Made by a program: the position numbers and the translations under genes. The notes under the pieces are model-generated. The model was given only the letters and a program-made list of their open reading frames with translations. It was not told where the DNA came from and ran no database searches. A DNA stretch of 64,000 nt, taken from contig JAITYX010000007.1 in the NCBI GenBank assembly GCA_021018815.1, forward strand, positions 7,751,001 through 7,815,000, written 5' to 3'. Position 1 is the first letter of the stretch. Each line of letters starts with the position of its first letter. Positions 1 to 11,808 of the stretch are shown piece by piece. Source of the DNA: Talinum fruticosum. Its lineage: Eukaryota; Streptophyta; Magnoliopsida; Caryophyllales; Talinaceae.

Positions 1-327
1 CTCGATTGATGCGTGCGAGAGAGAGAGAGAGAAGAAGAGAGATTTTAAAACAAATTTATGAAATTCTCCACTAAGCTAGAGATTATTTCGAAGTGTGATG
101 TCCATTTTTGTTTTCAAAAACCGAGTCTAACTTCAATAAAATTTCGAGTGACTCGTAAACCGCAAATAAGTAATAACTCATAGCTCAATATCACTAGGTC
201 AACTAAACCAATTGTTATTAAAGCATAAAAGCAAGACATTTAACACATAATCATGCAAAGTAATTTGATTCAGAAAAACACATAATCATGCATTAATCAT
301 GCCAAGCTCATTCCTAATAAAGCAAAA

Positions 328-445
328 CTTATCCTCACTAAGTGGCTTAGTAAAGATATCATCTAATTGAAGTTTGATAGGAAGTTTTGCTTATCCTCAC
401 TAAGTGGCTTAGTAAAGATATCATCTAATTGAAGTTTGATAGGAA
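328..445. repeat. Exact 62-bp-period tandem duplication inside the RNase H remnant
   Basis: The 56 bases at 328-383 recur without change at 390-445, offset by 62. The duplication is recent relative to the decay of the host element, because the two copies are identical while the surrounding frame is already broken. Confidence 0.95.
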
Positions 446-1900
446 TGAAATCAAGTTCAATATCACCTTTCTCAGAATGATCCCTTAGAAAATTATACCC
501 GACCTCAACATGTTTTGTCTTTGAGTGCTGAACTTGATTCTTAGTGATGCTGATTGCACTTTGATTGTCACACTTGATTGGGATTAATTTGAATGTAAGT
601 CCAAGATCTCTCAAGTGTTGCTTGATCCATAAAATCCGAGCACAGCATGCTCCAACTGCAATGTATTCAACTTCAGCAGTTGATAAAGCTACTGAGTTCT
701 GTTTCTTTGAGTGCCAAGATATAAGGGATTGTCCCGAAACCGGTAGGCTCCTGAAGTGTTTTTTCTATCAACTTTGTACCCAGCATAGTCAGCATCCGAG
801 TATCCAGTGAGAGTCGGTTCCGAGTCTCTTGAGTACCATAGACCTAGATTCTTAGTCCCTGCAAGACATCTCGAAGATTCTCTTCACCGTAGTGAGATAT
901 GATCTTTTGGATTAGCTTGAAATCTTGAACACGGACATACACTAAACATTATGTCTGGTCTACTGGAAGTAAGATATAGCAGAGATCCAATTATACCTCG
1001 ATAAAGTTTCGATCTACTGCTTTACCTTTTTCGTCCGAGTCCAGCTTTATGCTGTCTGCTCATAGGTGTTGCTTGCATGTTTTGCATCTTGAAGTTTGTA
1101 CTTCTTCAACAGTTCCTTGGTATACTTTGATTAATGGACATAGATGCCATCCTTATCTTGCTTGATTTGTAGACCAAGGAAGGAATTAAGTTCTCCCATC
1201 ATGCTCGTTTGAAATTCCTGTCTCATTAACTCGGAAAGTCTCAACATAGAATTTCATTAGTAGCTCCACATATTATATCATCAACATAGATCCGAGCAAT
1301 AAGAAAGTCTTTCCCCTTGGTTTTTATAAAAAGAGTCTTGTCAATCTAACCTCTTATAAAATCATTTTCAACCAAGAAATTGCTCAATCTTTCATACCAA
1401 GCTCCGGGAGCTTGTTTAAGACCATAAAGAGCTTTTTGCAACTTGAAAACATAATTTGAAAATTCTGAGTTTTCAAATCCAGGGGTTGCTCAACATAGAC
1501 TTCCTCTTTAATGAAACCATTAAGGAAAGCACATTTAACATCCATTTGATACAATTTGATATTCATGCTTGATGCAAATGCCAATAAGATTCTAATAGCT
1601 TCAATTCGGCAACGAGTGTAAAGATTTCCCCACAATCAATCCCTTCTTCTTGATTGTAACCTTAAGCCACAAGTCTAGCCTCATTTCGACTACCAACCCA
1701 CCTTCATCCAGTTTGTTCTTGAAAACCCATTTGGTTCCTATGACTGGGTGGTCATAAGGTTGTTTGGTCAAAGTCCGGACTTGGTTTCTTTCGAATTGAT
1801 TGAGTTCCTCTTGTATGGTCTCTACTCATTCAGGTTCATTTAGGAACTCTAGTGTATTTCGGGTTCGATTAATGAAATGAATGCAATGAATGCACATAGA
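363..1900 (-). pseudogene. copia reverse transcriptase and RNase H remnant
   Basis: Reverse transcriptase is visible at about 1635-1384 as RIEAIRILLAFAS followed by YQMDVKCAFLNGFIKEEVY, the region around the first catalytic Asp of Ty1/copia RT. The YVDD box region lies in broken frame between about 1330 and 1230. RNase H follows on the minus strand, with a YSDADYAG-like block near 800 and then KCDNQSAISITKN, HSKTKHVEV and DIFTKPLSED at 565-363, which form the end of copia pol. Several frameshifts separate the pieces. Nothing here can encode a working enzyme. Confidence 0.85.
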
Positions 1901-2141
1901 TTTTGTAGAGAGGAACGAGTTCTTACCCTACTCGTTGATATCGGACAAGATATTTTCAAGTGGGTGGCTTGAAGCATATTTGAATGCTCTACCTATTCTC
2001 TCGGTTCACCAGATTTGTAGGTTGAATTAGTTGATCTTCATAAGTCCGTTCTGAGTGAGCTTGCTCATCCTGGCCTTCAACATTTTGAGTTGGCTCTTGA
2101 GTTGTCTCAGTCCGAGTCAGGTTGTTCTAAGTTACCTCATT

Positions 2142-3510
2142 CTAAGTAACTTTTCCTTGACTCTTTCTGAACTCATCTTCGATAAGATCATTATCTCGGC
2201 TGAGCTTCGGTTCCGAGAATGTTGACTCATTTGGTTTTCCCTGTTCAATCTCATCAAAGACAACGTGGATGCTTTCTTCCACTTTGTTAGTTCTTTTATT
2301 GAAAATGTGATGTGTTTTACTATGAGATGAATAACCAAGAAAAATACCTTCATCTAACCAAGCATCAAACTTGGTTAGGTGGTCCTTACCATTGTTATGA
2401 ACATAACACTTACATCCAAAGGGTTTGAAGTATGAAATGTTGGGTTTCTTCCCTTTGTAGAGCTCATATGGAGTTTTCTTCAAGATGGGTCCGATAAGGC
2501 ATCTATTCAGGTGTATAGTTTGTCTGTGTTGATCGCCTCAGCCTGTAAATAGTAAGGTAGATCATGTTCAATTATCATTGTCCTTCCTATTTCTTCAAGA
2601 GTTCGATTCTTTCTCTCCACTACTCCATTTTGTTGAGGAGTTCTTGGTGTTGAGAAGTTGTGGGACATACCATTCTTATCATAGAACTCTGCAAATTCTG
2701 AGTAGTCGAACTCCCTTCCATGATCGGTTCGAATTCTTTTGATCCGAGTGTGAGACTCAACTTGAATTTTCCTGTAGAGCTTGCTGAACTCTTTGAATGC
2801 TTCATTTTTGTGCTTAAGAAAACAAACCCAGGTAAATCATGAGTAGTCATCAACAATCACTAGCACATATGATTTACCTCCGAGACTCTTGATAGGGATT
2901 TCACCACAAAAGTCCATATGCAACATTTCAAGCACTTTGGATGTAGAAATAGTTTTGAGAGATTTGAAAGATGATCTGACTTGTTTCCTCATTGAGTATG
3001 CTTCACAAATTTTATCTTTCTTAAATGCACAGTTAGGCAGTCCTTTGACTAAACCATGAGATGCAAGCTTCTTAATGGTGTGCATGCTAACATGACCTAG
3101 TCTACAATGCCATGTCCAAGAATCATCATGTAAAGATGCTTTTAAACAAGATAAATTCTGACTCGGGTCAAAAAGAGGAATAGTGTAGGTATTACCTAAT
3201 GTCTTACCCGAGAGCTTAGTCTCCTTGGTAATTTCATCGGAGATATAGCAGTTGGTCCGAGTGAATCTTACCTCTTGACCTTTGTCACACAGTTGAGAGA
3301 TGCTAACTAGATTGTACTTCAATCCCTTGACAAGGTAGACAGGGCTGACCAGATTATCTCCTTTTCTAATCTTGCCTATCCTAATTATCTTGCCCTTGCT
3401 ATCATCCCCAAATGTAACTTTGCCTCCCTTGTAATCTTATAACTCGGAAAAGAGTCTTGAGTCTCCTGACATGTGGCGTGAGCATCCACCGTCCAGGTAC
3501 CAATGTCCTT
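2142..3510 (-). pseudogene. copia protease and integrase remnant
   Basis: The protease active-site region near 3495-3460 reads WYLDGGCSRHMSGD, where copia elements normally have DSGC; the Ser next to the catalytic Asp is replaced. The GAG-pre-integrase and zinc-finger part (3322-3020) has the expected His pair in WHCRLGH, but the second Cys pair is damaged (CEAYS where C-x-x-C is usual). The integrase core begins with LHMDFCG and VIVDDYS near 2930-2840. After a break it ends with GIFLGYSSHSKTHHIFNKRT and ESIHVVFDE at 2400-2240. In-frame stops and frameshifts divide the region into at least three frames. Confidence 0.85.
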
Positions 3511-4353
3511 TTGTTCTTTTCGAGCCACTTGCAAGTTAGAAACAAACTAAAATTTCTCACTTCCTCTAACGAACCCAGTAATTCCCTTTATCTGTGGTCC
3601 TTTTCGAGGAAGAAGACTCTTGGGAACCCAGATTTGAATAACTTTGGGTTCGGTCCGATTCTGAGTCTTCCTTTAGAGAACCGAGTCTGTGTCTCTTTCT
3701 TTTGAAAATCTTTTCTTTTATAAACCGGTGGAGAAGGTTTTCTCATGTAAACTAGTCTTGGCTTAGTCCTCTTTTCATTCTTATGAATGAGACAATGCTC
3801 AACCTTCCTGAACTTTACAGTTCCGGAGTCATTTTTAAAAGCTCCGAGTAGGAATTGGATTCCTCCTCCTTGTTAAAACCGAGTCCTTCTTTTCGAAGGA
3901 GACACATTGAGACCCTAAGAGCATGTCAAGGTTCTTCTGACCTTGAGTAAATTCAAAACAAGTTCTTGAGACTCATTGAGCTTTTCCTTAAGATGCTCAT
4001 TTACTCTTCCGAGTGACTCGGACTCGGTCTCATTGGATTGAGCACTAGTCTTGAGTTCTCTTAGAGTAATTCTCATTTTTCTAATTCATTTTTCAAAGAA
4101 ATGCTCTCGAAGTGATAGACTCAAGTTCTTCTTTAAATTGAGAAGAATCAGAATTGGACTTCTCTTCCAAAGTGTAAATGTATTTAACTAAATTAACTTT
4201 GGAAAATTTGAGGAAATATTCAATTACCTCTTGAGGATTCCCTTCCTCATTGTCCGAGTGATCGGAATCGACTCGGATTCAGCTTACGAGTCCGATAATG
4301 CCATCGGACACTTTGAGTCATCTGAGTCTTCATCTTCTTCAGATAAATCTTCA

Positions 4354-5182
4354 TCACTCCATGTGGCCCATAAACTTTTTCTTCTTTCTGTCCCTTTTTC
4401 TTCTTGGACATTCTTTGACTATATGATCATTGCTGCCACATTCAAAATAGCTAGAGTTCTTAGTTAAAGATAATTTTGAAGGGAAAGAGTGTTTACCTTT
4501 TATATCTTTCTTATCTTTCTTATAGAACTCTTCTCTTGGTCGTTTATCCCATCTCTTGTGCTTCATCATTCTTTTGAAGCCTCTAGCGATAAGTGTCATG
4601 GGATCTTCTTCGAGTCCGATGAACCTAGATTTTTTCTCTCGCTTTCGAGACCTTTAGCGCAATATTCTTCTTAGTGCTAACCTCGACATCCTCCTCTTCC
4701 GGATAGATCTCATGGGTGAGTAACTTCCCAATGAGTTCGTCCGACTTTAATAGAGAGAGGTTCCGAGCTTCCTCGATGGTTGTCACCTTCGACCCCATCT
4801 TCTCTTGGCCAGGTTTCTTAGTATCTTTCTGCACATTTCCTCATGGGAAATCTTTCAACCCAGAGATTTGAGATTGTGATTAATCTCGGTGAAGCGGATG
4901 AACATCCGAGTGATGTTTTCTTCTAGCTCCATCTTGAACAATTTATACTTGTAAAGATATTGGCTTATCTTCGCTTGTCCGACTTGACTTGTGCCTTCAT
5001 ATGTGTTGACAAGAGTGTCCCACACTTCTTTTACTCGTGTCATAAGCTGACACTCTGTTGTATTCTTCAAAGCTGATGGCGCACATCGATTGTTCATGGC
5101 CTTGAAGATTGATGAGATTTTGCAAATAGGGGATCATAGAGAAGAATTCAAGAGAGACTTTGTAGTATTTGTTATATATCAT
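4354..5182 (-). pseudogene. copia gag remnant with damaged zinc knuckle
   Basis: Three minus-strand frames cover a UBN2-type gag domain. Recognisable parts are VKEVWDTLVNTYEGTSQVGQ at about 5040-4985, a middle piece with EEARNLSLLKSDELIGKLL at about 4775-4715, and a zinc knuckle near 4450-4395. The knuckle reads YFECGSNDHIVKECP, so the first Cys of CX2CX4HX4C has become Tyr (TAT for TGT). The protein starts abruptly near 5182 without an upstream leader or LTR, so the 5' end of the element has been lost or displaced. Confidence 0.82.
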
Positions 5183-5435
5183 GCATTGTTGGCAATATGA
5201 ATGGTGATTGCTTATTTAGAATATTGAAATAAATATTAGGTTGTTTCGATAAGCTTATAAACGGTATACTTACATCGACACAAAAACAATAAAGAACTCA
5301 CTCAAGCCACCTGAATGTACGAGACAAAAACTTAACTAATATTATGTTACTAGAAATACATATTTTAAGGATTCATGTAGAATTCTATATAGTCAAAAAA
5401 ATAAAAGTATACTTAATAAAATAAATCTTTATATG

Positions 5436-5509
5436 CGCTAGAAAGAGGGCTTGAACCTCCGACCTTATGGTTAACAGCCACACACTCTAACCAACTGAGC
5501 TATTCCAGC
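5436..5509 (-). tRNA. tRNA-Asn (anticodon GTT)
   Basis: The reverse complement folds as a full cloverleaf: acceptor GCTGGAA with TTCTAGC and discriminator G, D arm GCTC/GAGT, anticodon stem TGTGG/CCATA with loop CTGTTAA, variable AGGTC, and T arm GGAGG/CCTCT with loop TTCAAGC. No intron and no encoded CCA, as in nuclear plant tRNA genes. Three stem positions carry T where plant tRNA-Asn normally has C, each leaving a G-U wobble pair, so the gene may be drifting. A TTTT Pol III stop lies about 15 nt downstream at 5418-5421. Confidence 0.88.
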
Positions 5510-6365
5510 TTCTTGACTTTTCATTGAGCTGTTTATAAAATAATTATTAGAAAGCAGCTTTACCATTTCAGCAACATTTTGCTTTTTGTAATTTTTAAAA
5601 TAATACCATCTCCTCCATATTTATCTTTAGTAAAATTGATGCAAAACTATTGGCCAATGACATATTTAATGATCGGTTAAGAATATCATTTTAGGACAAA
5701 AATAATTGTAAAAAGGAAGACCTTTAAGGGACAAATGGATTATAAAAGTTGATGACCCTCAAATTTGTCGTCAAATCAATTGTGGAGAATTTTAATTTGT
5801 AAAACTGTAAGAATTTTTGAATTTAAGATAAAGTGGCTATGAAAATTATAAAATAAAATGAACAATCTTAATCTAAATAAATTGTTAAAAATGCAATCTT
5901 GATGTTCGTTTTTATTTAAGACCAAATTGAGTTAATTGTAATCTACTTTTTGGTAGATCGAATTTGGATTACCCAGATAATTTGTTGGCTTATCCAATAG
6001 CCAATTTTTACTCGGAACTTCCTACCCAAAATTATTATTATTATTATTTTGCGCGAAGGGGAGAGATTTTTTTAAATAAGTAGGTAGCAAATGAAATGCC
6101 TTACAAGAATAAAATAATACAACTTTTTTTAGATGTAAAAGAGGTACAAAGGACAGTACAAAATACAATAAGAAAAGGAAAAATCGAACCTGAAAGCTAA
6201 TGTACTCATGACCTTAATTTTAACCGCTAGATCATGACCTCATTGGTCGGATAATACAACCTTTAATTGAAGTCCACAATACTAAAATAAAAATACTGCT
6301 ACTAAACAACAAACATGAGTATCACCCCTAAGTGTAATAAGAAAATAACATCAAACATGAAGGTT
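5510..6365. other. AT-rich spacer, nothing recognised
   Basis: No coding frame, RNA gene or terminal repeat was recognised here. It lies between the broken gag of the Sirevirus copy and LTR-like sequence of the same family, so it may be inserted sequence together with the tRNA gene. Confidence 0.5.
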
Positions 6366-8300
6366 TGCTATTGGAGAGACTTAGTCACCCTAGAGGGGCG
6401 ATGAATAGGGTGATGAGGAAATTTTAACAATAAATGGAAGATTAAAGTTTAAAACAAACTTTAAAACTGTCTCGAGTCTAGATTGAACTTAAAAAAGTAT
6501 GAACTTAGAATTTACATGGAAACCCTCCTAGGGCAGAAAACCACGACTAGTGCTAATCCAAGCACCAAGTCAAATCCATTATTTTGAATCCACAAAATAC
6601 AGGAGAAAAACTTCACCACAATTGCTCATTACAAGATTTTCCTAGACTCGAAGTTCCCTTATGTACTCTAGTGCTTCCTAACCGAGGTAACCTTTACGAG
6701 TTAGGGACAACCGAGCTGAGTTAACCCTTACAGTTCAGTCGAGGGACCTTACTCGGAAAGTAAGAAGAAAAGTTGTGACTGATTACAAGACCTCATAACT
6801 TAGAAAGATGTTGAGTACAGAGTTGGAGTTGTAAGTAGAAGATTGAATATGAATACAAAGATTTTTGCTTAAGTATGTGTATTGACAATGGTTCCAACAA
6901 TCTTCAAGTCTTGAGAGTTGGCATCTATTTATAGATGACCAAGCAGCTTAGCCATTGTGACTAGCTTCGATTAGAAGTCCTCTCGTGACCGTTGTAACGG
7001 GTCTTCTAAGTCGCTCGAAAAGATCCGTTGAAATGTGAACGTTGTGCAACGGCTCTTGACTCCTTAGGATGTCCCAATCCACTGTTGGTGTCTAAAAAGT
7101 AAGGTGGAAACCACCGTTGAGCTTAGTGTTGAAGATTTCTGGTTTTGGAAACAAACAACCCCGACACGAGTGTGTGAGCCTTGATCGTAAATAGAAAAAG
7201 CCTTGTCTCGTCGGCGATTTGACATTTTGAAGGCGGCTACTTTTGTAATTCAAAAGTAGAATAATTTCGTTTAAATAACCTAAAAAAGTAAATCAATTTT
7301 GGTTCTCAAAGTATAAAATACTTTGGTCCAAGATTAGACACGGATAATAATTTAATTAAGCTAATTAAGTGCATAATTATCTCGAGTCGGAAAAGAATGG
7401 AATTTTCGAGTCTAATATTCATTATACTCAAATTCCATCCGAGTCGATCTAGAGAAAGATCTACTTAGATAAAGAATATCGGAATAAGAATACTTGATCT
7501 AGACAAATATAGTTCAAACAAAACAAGTTGACTAGAAGAGATGAATTAACGTTGTAGTTCACCCGAACTTGGAATATGAAGTCAAACCTGAGTTTAAACG
7601 TGCTAGAGCGAGTGTTTGAATATGCGATAAATCTGAGTGTTGTATGAGTGACTCGGAACTACAAATGTGAAATGATGAGCAAGAGTATGTTATCCGATTC
7701 GATCGAAACAAATGAAAACCTATGCAATAGTTTACGTAACACTCGAGAGAAGGTTACGTATCACTTAGAAAAGTTTCTATAGCACTTAGAATTACTTCAA
7801 ATCAAAACTTACAAGAGATGAAGTTTGTACCTGATTCCTTGATAGTACTCATAATTTTATACATGCAAAGTCTCAATCTTCAATCTTCCCCTTTTTATGA
7901 AAGACATTCTTTACTCGGATAAAAACTTTGTTAGTGTTACAGCCACTGAGTTTTCATTATTTCTCATAGAGATAAAATCGTACAAAATATTTAGAGTGAT
8001 TCAAACTTAGATTCTATCGAGCAATTAAGCTTAAAGAGCATCGAGTTAAAAACTGAAATATCGCATAGAAATGAAGTGAATCGAGCTTAGAGTATTGCTT
8101 ATATCGGAGCAAGAACAAATTAACTGAGTTGATAAATTAGAGCAAGAGAAAATAATATTTAACTAAGTTGATACATTAGAGCAAGATGAACTCGGAAAAT
8201 AAATTGAAACTCGGAAAAATAGTTCAACTAAGAAAGAGATGAGCACGATATAGAAAACTTCATTAATGTTCACATAAAAAAATTAAGTCAAAAAGGTGAG
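6366..8300 (-). mobile_element. LTR-like sequence of a copia element
   Basis: On the minus strand this has the layout of a copia LTR and leader: a TATA-like CTATAAATAG at 6934-6925, a CAAGACTTGAAG-type transcribed part after it, and the CTGCCCTAGGAGGG and CCCCTCTAGGGTGAC blocks near 6540-6390 that sit at the LTR end of such elements. The words CTCGG and GAGTC are as dense as in the copia body at 1-5190, which suggests the same element family. The outer boundary near 8300 and any target-site duplication were not found, and there is no partner LTR to prove it. Confidence 0.5.
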
Positions 8301-8454
8301 GCCCTCAAAAATGAATGTCACATACGTTAGGGTACTAAAAATTAATTTCCGGGTTAGATCGTGAAGAACAAACAAGCGATTTGGTTAATTCAGCCAAATT
8401 TTTAAAAATCAATTAAAATTTTTACTTTTAATTTTTTATATTCTCACACTTTGA

Positions 8455-10314
8455 TTTTTTTTTTTGGTTTTTTAATTAATTTTGTAATAATTATAATGTA
8501 ATGTATAGCTGGAAAACACAACTACCAACGAGACTTATTCAGTTCAAATATACTATTGGTAATGAAATTACAATAATATCGAGATAATATAAGTGTTACT
8601 ATTTTAATGACAATACCAACAATTTAAGTTTTTTCTATTACTAATATTTCTTACTTTTACTAACAAATAAGTAAGTGTTGTTATTTCAATGACAATATCG
8701 TAAGATAATGTAAGTGTTGTTATTAATAACGTTGACCAACAGAACAAAATTTTTGTTACTATCGATATGTTGGTAATTCTAACATTTCTTAGAAATGACC
8801 TCTCAAACTCAACCTCTTGTCCGCACGTTCGAACCTCGATAAGCTCCCAAAATTACATCCATCACACATGCCGCATAAATTGTAAACTCATCAACCTTAA
8901 CCCCCACCAAATCCACTAATCTCCCATCCCCTGTCGCAAATTTTAGCCAATCACGAACATCGGAACAATTCAGGTCATTAACCCGCAGTCCCCAAACAGA
9001 TCGAAACCACACCTGGGTTAACCACGTCACAATCAACAAAGATGTCGAAAGTTGTCTCAACACCATTATGACAAAGCAAACAAGATGCACTCTCAACCTC
9101 CAAAACTCTACTGAGCTCATTCTAGTAGGTAAGACATCCGCAAAAATTCTCCAAATAAACATTTTCAGCCTCTCCCCTATCTTAGCTCTCCAAATACACT
9201 TCCACCCTAGGTCACCTATCCTACCCCTTTTTCCTTCCTGAGATGCTCGATAAGCCGACTTAACCGTGAAACTACCCTTAGCTTCTTTCACCCATATGAA
9301 ACGATCAAGGGTAGGTGTACATGGGAGAGCAATACGCAAGATGTTGCTAACGTTGTCTTCATTGAACACCTCCCTTAACTTAGGGATATTCCAACCCTCA
9401 CCCCCTTCTAGAATGAAGTCGGACACTAACAAGGGGCTGCCATTACCTCCTTGCTCTAGTGGTTAAGGTTGAAAATCGGGGCTCCAAGGGATCCAAGGAT
9501 CCTTCCATTTGTCAATACTGCGACCATCCCCAACTCTAAAGCAAGTCCTACATCGCAAGACATCCACACACTTCCCAATCCCTTTCCACATAGGAGAGCC
9601 ACAAGTAGTCGAAACTCCATCGAGCCAATTGGCTCTACACCCATATTTGCTTATCAAAACAAACCCTTAGGGGATGTCAGTCTTGGTCAAAACAAACTAG
9701 CCTAACTTGGCCATTAAAGCTCTATTAATGTCCCTAAACTTCTAAAATTCAAGCCCACCCAAATGTTTAGGCTTGCAAAAGGCTATCCCATGCAAAGAAA
9801 GAGAAAGAGAAATAATGTTTAGGCTTATACCCCACCAAAATTTCTGCACAATACAATCCAATTTGTCACATACCTGAATCGGGGCCAAGTTTGTACTCAT
9901 CATATAAAGGGGCATAGTCTGCAAGACGGATTTAATAAGTGTTGCTCTACCTGCCCAAGAGAGGGCCTTAGCCCGCCATCTTGTAAGTGTCAGCTGTAAC
10001 CTTCTCAATCACATTCCCAAATGCCCCGGAACTCCTTTCCCCAATCATCAACTTATGCCCTAAATGCTCCAAAACATCCCGAGAGTGCCTAACAACCATG
10101 ATGTTATTCAGGTCGACACTCGTTCAATGGAAGCATTTGTTGATCCAAAAATCAATGATTTGTCCTTATTCATTTGTTGACTTGACCATTGCTCATAAGT
10201 ATCCAAACAATGCTTAAGTTCCTCCACTTCACTGGGAGTGGATGTCATTAACTCCTTACTTAAGAACATTGACCTTTTCTTTTCTCCGATACATCTAGCC
10301 AATATTACAGCCAA
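8455..10314 (-). mobile_element. 5'-truncated LINE (plant L1-type), 3' half
   Basis: Minus-strand pieces follow the C-terminal order of plant LINE ORF2. The first is the RT thumb region with LDTYEQW and NKDKSLIFGS (about 10200-10125). The next reads KALSWAGRATLIKSVLQTMP, then FWWG and KPKHLGGLEF (about 9960-9745). Then come CRANWLDGV and DKWKDPWIPW (about 9640-9480). Last is a zf-RVT type block with GSFTVKSAYRAS, CIWRAK and FIWRIFADVLPTR (about 9270-9120). Frameshifts and stops interrupt all of it. A T-run at 8455-8466 on the plus strand would be the poly(A) tail, so 8466-8808 is probably the 3' UTR. The N-terminal endonuclease is absent. Confidence 0.82.
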
Positions 10315-10381
10315 AATAATTTACCATGTGCTAAATTCGCAATTACCATGTGTCAAAACCGCATCAATCACACTTTAGTGC

Positions 10382-10382
<1 letters not shown>

Positions 10383-10453
<71 letters not shown>

Positions 10454-10454
10454 T
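10383..10454. repeat. (AAT)n microsatellite
   Basis: An uninterrupted AAT run of about 70 bases separates the LINE remnant from the plus-strand copia remnant. Confidence 0.97.
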
Positions 10455-10464
10455 AGATTGTTAC

Positions 10465-11400
10465 AACTATGTCTAGAGATCTTTGGCATTGTCATCCGGG
10501 TCACTGTGGAGCTTGAATCTTGGATGTTTTGAAAAAAATTATTTTGTTAGGTTTAATTCAGTTTCTTAGACAATTATACAACTTATCATTTAACTAAATC
10601 TCATAAACTTCCTTTTAATTTTGCAAAATATAGAACGATGTCTCCCTTAGAGTTGATTCATTATAATGTTTGGTAGTCCCCGGTTTTATCTCTTAATGGT
10701 TATAAATAATATGTGTGTGCTATTGATGATTATTCTTGATTCACTTGGCTTTACCTCATGAAACACAAAAATGAAGTCCATGAGCTTTTACTAAATTTCA
10801 AGCTTTGGTTGAGAATTTATTTGATCAAAAGATTAAAATGTTTCAATCGACGAGGGTGGAGAGTTTGACAACTCTCCTATGCTTGAGTTATTTGATGAAA
10901 AATGCATTTTCTTTGACAAATTTTGTCGTCATACACAACAAAAGAATGGTGTGGAAGAATGCAAGCATAGTCATATCTCTTAAATAGTTCATACCTTTTT
11001 TATTTATGCTTCTATGTCGGACTATTCTCAATTAGATGTTGTCCACGTTGATGTTTATACCATTAATAGACTTCCCACACCTATTTTGCAAAACCAAACA
11101 CTTTTTGAGGTTTTATTTTGTAGAGTGCCTTTCTTCTTTTCTTAAACTTTTTTTGGGTGTGCCCGTTTTCCTAATTTTATGGCCTCTTACGCAAATAAGC
11201 TCCAACGTCATTCTATTTATTGTTTTTCTTGGCTATGTTGCCCATTATAAAGGAGGTCATTGTTTGAATCCAGTCTCGAGAAGCATTTGTATTAGTTGTA
11301 ATCTTCAATTTCGTGAAAATACCTACTTTTTTCCAAGTATGATTAACAAAGCTCCATATGACTCGGCCTTATGTCTTTAATCTCGAGAGCATCTTGTGAC
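10465..11400 (+). pseudogene. copia GAG-pre-integrase and integrase remnant
   Basis: DLWHCHPGH near 10480 is the first His pair of the GAG-pre-integrase region. PLELIH then GYKYYVCAIDDYS-like text (about 10640-10735) marks the integrase core with its second Asp, followed by FTWLYLMKH. The C-terminal block reads INRLPTPILQNQTLFEVLF at about 11065-11120, with HKLQ-like and FLGY-like pieces to 11250. At least four stops and several frameshifts. Confidence 0.75.
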
Positions 11401-11698
11401 TCACTTCTAAGCTCCGCCGTGTCTAGTCCACTCGTATTGTCCACCCTACGTAGAGCCCACCTCATCCTCTAGGTTAACTCTGCTATCTTGTTCCTCCTAT
11501 TCAGCTATTGAGCCACTTTTACGTGGATCCTCCTTGTCGTTGCAACTTTAGCCCGTCATCCACTAGGGTTTGTCCATATCATTCGCCGTTGGGTGTGGCT
11601 CTTCCGGTTGACCCGCCACCTCCATATTTTCTTGGCTGATATTCTTGTGTCCATCTTTTCTCCAAGTCCCCCATTACTAAACCTTCAGTCTCTTTAGT

Positions 11699-11775
11699 TG
11701 TGTTGGTCCTTTTAATCCGGCCAACCGTCATCCCATGTAGACTAGATCTAAGTCGGCATTGTCAAACCCAAATAT
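11699..11775 (+). repeat. copia hinge, first copy
   Basis: About 77 bases matching 13131-13208 with a handful of substitutions. It encodes the NRHPM-TRSK hinge that precedes reverse transcriptase in copia pol. The 33 bases before it (11667-11700) recur at about 11777-11809, so the segment is itself part of a roughly 110-bp tandem duplication. Confidence 0.85.
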
Positions 11776-11808
11776 CCCCCATAATTAAACCTTGAGTTTC
11801 TTTAGTTA

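Larger units (their letters stand above)
1..5190 (-). mobile_element. Degenerate Ty1/copia retrotransposon, Sirevirus-like lineage
   Basis: Read on the minus strand the order is gag (about 5182-4354), protease (about 3510-3400), integrase (3330-2142), reverse transcriptase (about 1800-840) and RNase H (830-363), which is the Ty1/copia order. The wording of the conserved blocks (GYSSHSK, EESIHVVFDE, KCDNQSAI, DIFTKPLSED) is that of the Sirevirus lineage. Every domain is cut by stops or frameshifts, so the copy is dead. The right end stops near 5190, short of a recognisable LTR or primer-binding site. The left end runs off the window, with a short GA microsatellite at 15-39 and no domain in 1-300. 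The words CCGAGT and CTCGG are very frequent throughout. Confidence 0.88.
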
